A stretch of DNA of 8,850 nt, from NCBI GenBank assembly GCA_005788585.1, contig SYBY01000125.1:1-8850 (forward strand), given 5' to 3'. A program made the translations under genes and the position numbers. Positions 1 to 5,246 of the stretch are shown one piece after another. The notes beneath the pieces were generated by a model, which saw only the letters and a program-made list of their open reading frames with translations, was not told the origin of the DNA and did no database searches. Source of the stretch: Actinomycetota bacterium (GTDB taxonomy: Bacteria > Actinomycetota > Thermoleophilia > Solirubrobacterales > Solirubrobacteraceae). Numbering within the stretch: position 1 is the first letter of the stretch; every line of letters begins with the position of its first letter.

Positions 1-17
1 ATCGGGAGCTTTCGGAG

Positions 18-90
18 TACCGCCACGGGGATTCGAACCCCGGTTTCCGCCGTGAGAGGGCGGCGTCCTAGTCCCCTAGACGATGGCGGC
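18..90 (-). tRNA. tRNA-Glu (anticodon CTC)
   Basis: Read on the minus strand, this 73-nt segment folds as a complete cloverleaf. The acceptor stem is 7 bp with a G1-U72 wobble, and the discriminator base is A. The anticodon stem CCGCC/GGCGG closes the loop CTCTCAC, giving anticodon CTC (plus-strand positions 54-56). The T arm is CGGGG-TTCGAAT-CCCCG. The layout matches bacterial tRNA-Glu, which reads GAG codons. The 3' CCA is not encoded and must be added after transcription. It is transcribed away from tRNA-Leu. Confidence 0.95.
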
Positions 91-101
91 TCGGGCAGAG
101 G

Positions 102-129
102 AATGTAGCAGGCCCCCGTGCGCTATCGT
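102..129. promoter_or_regulatory. Back-to-back -10 boxes of the divergent tRNA genes
   Basis: On the minus strand TACATT (107 to 102) sits 11 nt before the tRNA-Glu 5' end. On the plus strand TATCGT (124-129) sits 17 nt before the tRNA-Leu 5' end. Both fit the TANNNT -10 consensus. No good TTGACA-like -35 is seen for either. The spacing places each -35 region on top of the other promoter's -10, so the two promoters may compete. This is inferred from sequence only. Confidence 0.5.
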
Positions 130-146
130 CGTCGCCCGCACGTCAC

Positions 147-232
<86 letters not shown>

Positions 233-249
233 GAGACGTTCTGCTGGCC

Positions 250-274
250 GCGGCCCCCGAGATTCGGGGGCCGC
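250..274 (+). terminator. Hairpin after tRNA-Leu, probable terminator
   Basis: GCGGCCCCCGA, loop GAT, then TCGGGGGCCGC form a perfect 11-bp stem starting 20 nt after tRNA-Leu. There is no real U tract behind it (CGTCGTTCGG follows), which is common for terminators in high-GC actinobacteria. Its 3' end touches the start of the palindromic repeat at 274. Confidence 0.6.
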
Positions 275-348
275 CGTCGTTCGGGAGGGGGTGTGCGCAT
301 TGCGCGTCCCCAGACGGCGCGGAATGCGCACACCCCCCCTCGCGACGG
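274..348. repeat. Palindromic intergenic repeat, copy 1
   Basis: The core is 284-340. The left arm GGGGGTGTGCGCATT (287-301) and right arm AATGCGCACACCCCC (323-337) are a perfect 15-bp inverted repeat. Inside, GCGCGTC and GACGGCGC can pair with one bulge around a CCCA loop. An outer CCGTCG/CGACGG pair (274-279 with 343-348) extends the symmetry. About 51 of 57 core positions match the copy at 1534-1590, in the same orientation and including the loop. This copy lies between the convergent tRNA-Leu and the 404-1468 gene, so it could act as a bidirectional terminator. The second copy lies between divergent genes, which argues against that being its general role. It resembles REP/MITE-like repeats or an operator. 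No transposase is nearby. Confidence 0.85.
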
Positions 349-403
349 ACATCATTCGCTCGCGGGTGGGCCAGGATGGGGGTCTGACCACTGCGAGTCA
401 GGG

Positions 404-1468
404 CTACTCGGCCCGGCGGATGTCGTGCAAGAGGTCAGGTGGATCATGCGTGGACACGACGATCCGGATCTCCGCGCCGCGTGCGTGTCGGGAGATCGCG
501 CGCACCCGCCTGGCAACGACACGTAGGAACACCGCGGCCTCATCGTCACGAGGCAAGCCATAAGCATCGAGGCGGTCCAGCGCTTCCTCCACCTGAGACT
601 GCGTGCCAGGTGCCATCGCGACCGTTGGCCATTCGGTCGGGAACCAGCGCTCGGGCGGCTCGGCCACGTGGGCTGGGCTGGGAACAGCGATCTGCGGCAA
701 GGCCTGATCCGACCACGCACCATCGTCCTGGTGCAGCAAGACCACGAGCCCGTCGGCGACTCCCGCCTCAACCAGCGCACCACGGACCGCGGTCACGAGC
801 AGCTGCTCCGCGTTGCGCAGTGTGCGACCGAACTCCGCCGAACGAGCCCGCCTGCGCCACACGACTTCACCGTCCGACAGCAGCGCAGCCGGCTTCCCGT
901 CCTCCGAATACTCGACGCGCCACGATCGCTGGTGGCTGCCATCGCCCATCGCCCACTCCCGCGATTCCGTGATGACGACAACGCGCCCATCCTCGTACCG
1001 GTAGTCCTCCCGCGTGATGCCGGGCTCGATCGCCGACAGCGTCACCACTGACAGCGGTCGCTCGCCCTCCCACTGCTCAATCGACACGTACTCGGCCGCC
1101 CAAGCGCCTTTGGAATTCAGGCCGTAGGTCACGTACGTGCGAGACGGGCCCTCGTACCGCGCGACCGTCTGCCAGACGAGGCGCCCGTCACCCGCGTACT
1201 CAGTCTCGATGCGTGAGCGTCCTTCGGCATCGAGACCGAAGACGACCACCCCGCGTGGGTCCGGCGGGCGGCCATCGAGCAGCTTTGCGTACACCACTCC
1301 TCGTTCGCGCCCAAACACGTTGGCCCGGTAGGGCGAGGTGCCCCGCCGATGCGTATGGGTCCACTGGACGACATCCTCGATGCTCTCGTCGACCGCCTCG
1401 CGCATGTCCAGACGCAGGGCGGCTTCCAACGGCTCGCGATCTGCTGATAGGTCGGGAGCCTCTGGCAC
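404..1468 (-). CDS. Orphan protein with YD/Rhs-like beta-hairpin segments
   Basis: I do not recognise the family. The product is ~354 aa, soluble, with no signal peptide or membrane segment. The first ~45 residues look helical (EALDR-type acidic/hydrophobic pattern, MREAVDESIEDV). The middle (about 55-205) is rich in Tyr/Gly/Asp beta-hairpin units. Three of these recall the YD motif of Rhs proteins: YAGDGRL (~91), YRYEDGRV (~156) and EYSEDGK (~186). The C-terminal third is helical with a Pro-rich linker (~255-285) and ends in an Arg-rich helix and a short strand. The start chosen is GTG 1468, because TAGTGT lies exactly 7 nt before it. A longer start at GTG 1486 (360 aa) is open but has no SD sequence and would contain that box. 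Stop is TAG at 404. It is divergent from the helical-repeat gene at 1612. The coding frame is clear and the function unknown. Confidence 0.8.
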   Translation of the reverse strand: MPEAPDLSADREPLEAALRLDMREAVDESIEDVVQWTHTHRRGTSPYRANVFGRERGVVYAKLLDGRPPDPRGVVVFGLDAEGRSRIETEYAGDGRLVWQTVARYEGPSRTYVTYGLNSKGAWAAEYVSIEQWEGERPLSVVTLSAIEPGITREDYRYEDGRVVVITESREWAMGDGSHQRSWRVEYSEDGKPAALLSDGEVVWRRRARSAEFGRTLRNAEQLLVTAVRGALVEAGVADGLVVLLHQDDGAWSDQALPQIAVPSPAHVAEPPERWFPTEWPTVAMAPGTQSQVEEALDRLDAYGLPRDDEAAVFLRVVARRVRAISRHARGAEIRIVVSTHDPPDLLHDIRRAE

Positions 1469-1475
1469 GACGTGG

Positions 1476-1481
1476 ACACTA
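1476..1481 (-). promoter_or_regulatory. -10 box TAGTGT of the orphan gene
   Basis: TAGTGT on the minus strand is followed by a 7-nt gap (CCACGTC) and GTG 1468. This is the same geometry seen at several other starts in the window and implies a leaderless transcript. No -35 is evident. If correct, the upstream GTG at 1486 cannot be the start on this transcript. Confidence 0.55.
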
Positions 1482-1522
1482 TCCACGTCATCCGCGCAGG
1501 ATCGCGCAGCGAGGGCCGGCCA

Positions 1523-1590
1523 CCGTCATTTCAGGAGGGGGTGTGTGCATTACGCGTCCCCACACGGCGCGAAATGCGCACACCCCCTCC
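1523..1590. repeat. Palindromic intergenic repeat, copy 2
   Basis: The left arm GGAGGGGGTGTGTGCATT (1534-1551) pairs with AATGCGCACACCCCCTCC (1573-1590) over 18 bp, with one T.G wobble. The loop is nearly the same as in copy 1 (CGCGTCCCCA-ACGGCGC). The upstream flank CCGTCATTTCA also matches copy 1's CCGTCGTTCG, so similarity begins before the stem. The copy sits in the divergent intergenic region. Its right arm covers the place where the -35 region of the 1612 gene should lie (about 1576-1581), so protein binding or cruciform formation here could affect that promoter. Confidence 0.85.
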
Positions 1591-1598
1591 GTCGTGCC

Positions 1599-1604
1599 TA
1601 TGGT
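1599..1604 (+). promoter_or_regulatory. -10 box TATGGT of the helical-repeat gene
   Basis: TATGGT is followed by 7 nt (TCGGGCC) and GTG 1612, which supports leaderless initiation at that GTG. The ATG at 1600 lies inside this box and is therefore a poor start candidate. The -35 position falls in the right arm of the palindromic repeat. Confidence 0.6.
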
Positions 1605-1611
1605 TCGGGCC

Positions 1612-3075
1612 GTGAGCGCCGACGACTGGTACCGCTCAGCCGACTGGGACGCTGACGCGCAGGCGTTCTTCGAGCGCAAGCTCGCCCGGGCAACCGCGCA
1701 CAAGCGGCCGCAGTACCTCCGGATCAAGGGCCTCGCGTTGCTCGAGACCGACGACCCAGAACTCCAGAATGCCGGGGTCAGGCTCATGCGCCGGGTCATC
1801 AGCGAGTACCCGGATTCGACGTTCGATGTGAGTGTCGCGAACGGTGAACTCGCCGAACGTGCCGCTACCGCCGGCAACATCGACACCGCACTCGAACTCC
1901 TCCGGGCAGTGATGCGCGCGGAGCTCGGCACGAACATCAGCGGGACGCCCGAACTCAGGCTCGCCGAGGTCATCCTTCAGGAGTGCCGCACCGACCTCCT
2001 GGCCGAGGCGGAGATCGCACTCGGCACCGTCCTCACCGAGGACCCGATTCTCGGCGGCCTGCGCTTCCGCTACGCCGTCGCTCGCGCACGGCTGGCGGCA
2101 CTGACCGACGAGCCGGACGAAGCCGCCGCGTTTGCTCTCGGCGCCTTGCACCTGGCCGCCGTCGACGCCCCGATCTCCTCCGCCCATCCAACGTTCGGGC
2201 GCGTTGATGGCGACGACGACCTGTTCGCGGAACTCGAAGCGCTGGCCGACGCGGGTGATGCCGAAGCCGTCAGCCCGCTGACCGACGACTTCCGCGGCAT
2301 CGATGGCGAGGTGGTCTGGGACTGGCGGCTCATCGAACGGCTGCGCTGGACCGACGATGATCCACTCAGCGCGCAGCAGGACGCGTTGCGGCGGGAGGCC
2401 CAGCCGATCGTCGAGGAACTCCGAGCAGCGGGCTTCGACGTTATCGACCTCGAGGCGTTCAGCCTGCGCATGCTGCCCACCGCCGCCGCTGCACGGACGG
2501 CCGCGCCAATTCTCCTGCGCGGCATCGAGCGAGCCAGCGACCCCGATCTGCAAGCCATCCTTGTCACAGCGCTGGCCGACCGGCGGGTCCGAGCGATCGC
2601 CACCGCCCCGCTGCTCGACATGTTCGGCGCCCTGCGCGACCCAGCGCTCAACGGGCACGATCGCCCGTCGGAAGCGGTGGGAGCACAGCGTGGCCTGAGG
2701 TCGGCGCTGGGCAGTGCGCTCTCGACCCTCGCGCGCGACGAGCACTTCACCGCCCTCGCCGCGCTGCTTCGCGATCCAGCCTATGGGTACGACCGCGTCT
2801 ACCTGCTCTGGGCGCTGGAGCACGTCGAACACCCGGACGCCGTCGACCTCGCCATCGAGCTTCTCGACGACGAAGACCTCAATCTCAACGCGCTGCGCAC
2901 CCTGGGCGACCTGCGGTCAGAGCGCGCAGCGCCTGTCTTCGCCCCCATCGCGGCTACGCCAAAGCCGCGCGGCCGCAGTGACGAGGCGGAGATGGCCCGC
3001 ATCCGTATCAAGGTCGCCGAGCGGGGACTGGAGAAGCTCGAGAAGGCCCGCGCCGCCGGCAAGAGCCGACCGTGA
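1612..3075 (+). CDS. TPR/HEAT-like helical-repeat protein, function unknown
   Basis: The product is ~487 aa, cytoplasmic and strongly helical. The N-terminus (DDWYRSADWD, then an AQAFFERKLARA helix and RPQYLRIKGLALLE) recalls actinobacterial hypothetical proteins with a TPR-like N-terminal region. Helix pairs follow to ~170, for example YPDSTFDVSVANGELAE and IDTALELLRAVMRAE. A middle part contains VVWDWRLIERLRW. The last ~190 residues look like HEAT repeats (APILLRGIERA, LQAILVTALADRRV, YDRVYLLWALEHVEHPDAV, LALRTLGDL-type turns). Such repeats usually mediate protein contacts, and no catalytic motif is visible. GTG 1612 is chosen because TATGGT lies 7 nt before it; ATG 1600 would add four residues but lies inside that box and has no SD. 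The open frame continues upstream to 1213 but crosses the palindrome and the divergent gene, so that part is not coding. Stop TGA 3073-3075. Confidence 0.85.
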   Translation: MSADDWYRSADWDADAQAFFERKLARATAHKRPQYLRIKGLALLETDDPELQNAGVRLMRRVISEYPDSTFDVSVANGELAERAATAGNIDTALELLRAVMRAELGTNISGTPELRLAEVILQECRTDLLAEAEIALGTVLTEDPILGGLRFRYAVARARLAALTDEPDEAAAFALGALHLAAVDAPISSAHPTFGRVDGDDDLFAELEALADAGDAEAVSPLTDDFRGIDGEVVWDWRLIERLRWTDDDPLSAQQDALRREAQPIVEELRAAGFDVIDLEAFSLRMLPTAAAARTAAPILLRGIERASDPDLQAILVTALADRRVRAIATAPLLDMFGALRDPALNGHDRPSEAVGAQRGLRSALGSALSTLARDEHFTALAALLRDPAYGYDRVYLLWALEHVEHPDAVDLAIELLDDEDLNLNALRTLGDLRSERAAPVFAPIAATPKPRGRSDEAEMARIRIKVAERGLEKLEKARAAGKSRP

Positions 3076-3100
3076 CCCTCTGTCACGTACCCGACACACC
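3072..3100. repeat. TGTCG..CGACA palindromic motif, copy A (degenerate)
   Basis: This stretch overlaps the stop codon of the helical-repeat gene and matches 22 of 29 positions of 3911-3939, ending in the shared CCCGACACACC/ACGACACACC block. The symmetric core is TGTCACG-TAC-CCGACA. Only TGTC/GACA (3081-3084 with 3093-3096) pairs well here. An alternative hairpin is CGTGAC/GTCACG (3071-3076 with 3082-3087), which could be a weak terminator. With copy B it brackets the secreted protein gene. Confidence 0.5.
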
Positions 3101-3140
3101 CAGCGTCACGACCAGCCCGGACACCGAACGCCAAGCAGAA

Positions 3141-3146
3141 CAGGCT
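3141..3146 (+). promoter_or_regulatory. Possible weak -10 box CAGGCT
   Basis: CAGGCT keeps the A and the final T of TANNNT and lies exactly 7 nt before ATG 3154, the geometry of the other leaderless starts. No SD sequence is seen in front of this ATG. Support is weaker than for the other boxes because the first base is C. Confidence 0.35.
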
Positions 3147-3153
3147 GCGCGCC

Positions 3154-3909
3154 ATGCTCAAGCGCACCGCAGCCCTCCTCTCCACGAGCGCCGCCCTCAC
3201 CGTCGCCGCGTTCGCCGTGACCGCCGCACCCGCCCATGCCGGCCCGACCGGACCAGTCGGCGACAGCGCCTCCGCCACCCTGCTGCTGGGGTTCGCACCG
3301 AGCGCGGTCACGCTGCCGGAGGGCAGCAAGAGCGTCATGAGGTACCGGACCGCCACCTGTCGCCACGTCTGGTGTGAATACACGCTGCAGACCGTCGACG
3401 GGTCCGCCACCTACCGCAGTCCCCGGGACTATCGCCGCCGCAAGGTCACCAAGACGGCCTTCAGGGGCGAGAAGATCGAGATCGGGATCCCGCTGTTCGC
3501 CTACAAGGACGACCGGCCCGAGTACACCGAGCGGTTCACCGTGCAGATGAAGGCGCGGCTCTCCTCTGAGACCGCCATCACCGAGCGCACCGCCTCGGCG
3601 CAGGTGACCATTCCCGGTGAGCTGATCCGGGGCCTCGAGACCCCGTGCCGCGCGTGCGTCGACGTCCCGCCGCAGCAGGAGCTGCCGACGGGCCCGCCGA
3701 TTCCCGATCCCGGCCCGCAGGTGGTCCAGACCACGACCACGGTCGATCCCGCCCAGCTGCCCGAGACGGTCGTCCAGCCGGCACCCGCTGAGCCCGAGCA
3801 CACGCCGGATCCGGCCGCGCCGTACGACGCCAGCGCCATCCTGCACGCCGGGATCGCCACCGGGGTCTGCGTGGCCTGCACCGCGCCGACGGGCCCGGTC
3901 GTGCGCTGA
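3154..3909 (+). CDS. Secreted Calx-beta-like protein with paired CxxC motifs
   Basis: The product is 251 aa. Residues 1-29 are a Sec signal peptide: KR, a hydrophobic core, and cleavage after AHA. Residues ~38-155 look like one Calx-beta domain, with a start like ASATLLLGFAPSAVTLPEG, a central DGSATY..RDY, then EIGIPLFAYKDDRPEYTERFTVQM and a last strand ASAQVTIPG. In that fold the conserved acidic turns can bind Ca2+. Cys69 and Cys74 are close enough to form a disulfide. After it comes a Pro/Thr/Val-rich low-complexity tail (~170-225) framed by two CxxC motifs, CRAC (165-168) and CVAC (239-242). The sequence CTAPTGPVVR ends the protein. There is no LPXTG or transmembrane anchor. A role outside the cell, such as adhesion or surface binding, is inferred from the fold only. 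It has its own weak promoter and is followed by a 10-bp hairpin. Confidence 0.85.
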   Translation: MLKRTAALLSTSAALTVAAFAVTAAPAHAGPTGPVGDSASATLLLGFAPSAVTLPEGSKSVMRYRTATCRHVWCEYTLQTVDGSATYRSPRDYRRRKVTKTAFRGEKIEIGIPLFAYKDDRPEYTERFTVQMKARLSSETAITERTASAQVTIPGELIRGLETPCRACVDVPPQQELPTGPPIPDPGPQVVQTTTTVDPAQLPETVVQPAPAEPEHTPDPAAPYDASAILHAGIATGVCVACTAPTGPVVR

Positions 3910-3914
3910 CGTGC

Positions 3915-3940
3915 CGGTGTGTCGCGCACACGACACACCG
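3915..3940 (+). terminator. Hairpin after the Calx-beta gene; TGTCG motif, copy B
   Basis: CGGTGTGTCG (3915-3924) and CGACACACCG (3931-3940) form a perfect 10-bp stem around a 6-nt loop, 5 nt after the stop codon. Position and strength suit a terminator, though no U tract follows. The same 29-nt block (3911-3939) is 22/29 identical to the degenerate copy at 3072-3100, so it is also a member of a repeat family. CCCAGCG follows both copies, separated in this copy by an extra 8 bases. Confidence 0.65.
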
Positions 3941-4012
3941 CATGTCGCCCAGCGAGCGGAACGCGGACGGCCCCACCGGCACGCTTGATCCATCACCGCA
4001 GCACTCCCCCAT

Positions 4013-4144
4013 ATGAGCTGCGCCACCGCATCGGGCCCGGACAGCCCGGTGCCGTCGCCCGGCCCCGACCTCGCTCTGCGCCCCGTGCGCACCTACGGCA
4101 TCCGCTCGCGCGGGGCCGCACCGCGAGGTCCGGCCGTGCGCTGA
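4013..4144 (+). CDS. Possible 43-aa small protein
   Basis: ATG 4013 opens a 43-codon frame that ends at TGA 4144, in the otherwise gene-free stretch 3910-4219. The peptide is Pro/Arg/Ala-rich, starts MSCATASGPDSP and ends GAAPRGPAVR. Nearly all codons end in G or C, but that is expected by chance at this GC. The stop is only 5 nt from a strong hairpin, the arrangement expected of a real gene. Against it, the ATG has neither an SD sequence nor a TANNNT box at the usual distance. The end resembles the end of the upstream secreted protein (CTAPTGPVVR), including an identical GTGCGCTGACG around both stops. No known function. The rest of this stretch shows nothing but the hairpins. Confidence 0.25.
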   Translation: MSCATASGPDSPVPSPGPDLALRPVRTYGIRSRGAAPRGPAVR

Positions 4145-4149
4145 CGCGG

Positions 4150-4188
4150 GTGGGCGGCGTCGCGTGTCCCCCGCGCGACGCCGCCCGC
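4150..4188 (+). terminator. Strong GC-rich hairpin
   Basis: GGGCGGCGTCGCG (4152-4164) and CGCGACGCCGCCC (4174-4186) make a perfect 13-bp stem with a 9-nt loop. A wobble and one more G-C pair extend it to 4150-4188. No U tract follows. It stands directly after the possible 43-aa ORF and about 20 nt before the promoter-like box of the next gene, so it would separate that gene from upstream transcription. Confidence 0.6.
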
Positions 4189-4206
4189 ACCGCCGTCGTC
4201 TCTCGC

Positions 4207-4212
4207 TACCGT
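4207..4212 (+). promoter_or_regulatory. -10 box TACCGT
   Basis: TACCGT is followed by 7 nt (GCACTGC) and GTG 4220, the leaderless geometry seen elsewhere in the window. The earlier GTG at 4211 overlaps the box itself, so it is rejected as a start. Confidence 0.5.
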
Positions 4213-4219
4213 GCACTGC

Positions 4220-4564
4220 GTGCTCGGCACCGTCGAGGGCCTGGACTTCACCTACACGCTGCACCCGATGCGACCGGGGCGGATCGCCCTGCGCCGCTGG
4301 CGCTGGGAGCTGTGGCACGGCAGTCGGCTGCACGCCGCCGGCTGGCGGCTGAGCGAACGCGACGCGCAGCGCGCGCTGCGCCAGCACGGCGCGCGGGTCG
4401 CCCGGACCATGTTCGGCCTTCCCGCCCTCCCCCGCGACACGCGCACCGCGACCGACCCGGCGTTCGTCCCCGGATCGATCGTCAGCGTCGACGAGGCGGG
4501 CGTGCGGTTCCGTCTCGTGCCGCGGCTGCTCTCCGAGGAGCAGACCGCGGCACTGGCGCGCTAG
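4220..4564 (+). CDS. Orphan 114-aa protein
   Basis: I do not recognise a family. The start chosen is GTG 4220, 7 nt after TACCGT; GTG 4211 would add three residues. The product is cytoplasmic (no signal peptide), basic and Trp/Arg-rich in the first half (RRWRWELWHG), followed by a helix SERDAQRALRQHGARVAR. A C-terminal half with likely strands (SIVSVDEAGVRFRLVPRLL) follows, and the protein ends in the helix EEQTAALAR. The strand-turn pattern suggests a small alpha+beta fold. It runs convergently into the lipocalin gene, with only 4 nt between the two stop codons and no obvious terminator. Confidence 0.6.
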   Translation: MLGTVEGLDFTYTLHPMRPGRIALRRWRWELWHGSRLHAAGWRLSERDAQRALRQHGARVARTMFGLPALPRDTRTATDPAFVPGSIVSVDEAGVRFRLVPRLLSEEQTAALAR

Positions 4565-4568
4565 GCGA

Positions 4569-5150
4569 TCAGCAGAACGAACCGGAGCGCGTCGCCCCGC
4601 CCGCCTGCGGCGTGATCTTCAGCTGGCAGGTGTCAATGCCGTTCGCCGTGAGGATCGACTTGATCTCCGCGATGACCGGCTCCGGCTGCGTCGCGGTGCG
4701 CGACAGGACGAACGCCGAACGACGCGACGGGTCGGTCACGATCGCCCACGAGTAGTCGTCGGCGAGCCCGATGATGACGTAGTTCACGCCGCTGTAGATC
4801 GGCCCGCCGATGTTCAGGAACGTGACCTCGAGCTGCGCGTTCGTGTCCGTGTCGGCCACCCGGGCACGCCCGGTGATCGAGATCGGGAAGTTGAACGGGC
4901 CGCTGCAGCGGTTCGCGACGCGGACCGTGCCGTCCGGGTTCAGCGCGTAGACCGCCGTCGTGTTCGCGAGACAGCCGATGTCGAACCACTGCGGCTTGGC
5001 GGCGAGCTGCTTCCACGTGCCCAGGTAGCGGTCGATCTCCACGCGCTCGACGGGCTGGATGGGCCCAGCAGCCGAGGCCACGGCGGGCAGGGCCAGCAGC
5101 GCGGTGACGGCCAGCAGCGGAATGGATAGACGGCGGAAGAAGTCGGGCAT
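4569..5150 (-). CDS. Secreted lipocalin (Blc-like)
   Basis: The product is 193 aa. Residues 1-27 are a signal peptide with an AVASA cleavage site and no lipobox Cys, so it is probably secreted rather than lipid-anchored, unlike E. coli Blc. The mature part carries the lipocalin signature G-x-W in RYLGTWKQLA (41-50). It also has the typical bacterial pattern of strands, NPDGTVRVANRC (71-82) and DYSWAIVTDPSRRSAFVLSR (132-151), the latter matching the YDYAVVGDPSR-type region of Blc. A C-terminal helix contains PVIAEIKSILTANGI. Cys60, Cys82, Cys175 and Cys193 can form two disulfides. Lipocalins bind small hydrophobic ligands such as lipids or fatty acids; the ligand here is unknown. Unlike most first genes in the window, it has a Shine-Dalgarno-like GGAGA (5155-5159) 4 nt before ATG. 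Confidence 0.93.
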   Translation of the reverse strand: MPDFFRRLSIPLLAVTALLALPAVASAAGPIQPVERVEIDRYLGTWKQLAAKPQWFDIGCLANTTAVYALNPDGTVRVANRCSGPFNFPISITGRARVADTDTNAQLEVTFLNIGGPIYSGVNYVIIGLADDYSWAIVTDPSRRSAFVLSRTATQPEPVIAEIKSILTANGIDTCQLKITPQAGGATRSGSFC

Positions 5151-5246
5151 GCGGTCTCCGGGACAGGGATCGTGGTCGGTCAGCGGGTGGTACGACCGCG
5201 GTCCGCGGAGTGGTTGGCGGCGGGGCGCGTCCAGGCGCGTTGGCGC

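Noticed and set aside
284..1590. CRISPR-like array
   Set aside because: There are only two copies, more than 1.2 kb apart, with a gene between them and no cas genes.
1600..1602. ATG 1600 as start of the helical-repeat gene
   Set aside because: It lies inside the TATGGT box and lacks an SD. GTG 1612 has the window's usual spacing.
1213..1611. Upstream extension of the helical-repeat frame (to 620 aa)
   Set aside because: It runs antisense through the divergent orphan gene and across the palindromic repeat. The leaderless box and the DDWYRS N-terminus place the start at 1612.
1636..2832. 398-aa minus-strand open frame opposite the helical-repeat gene
   Set aside because: It is the antisense shadow of a clear helical-repeat coding frame.
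3106..4092. 328-aa minus-strand open frame opposite the Calx-beta gene
   Set aside because: The plus strand carries a signal peptide and a recognisable domain. This frame crosses both the gene and the hairpin region.
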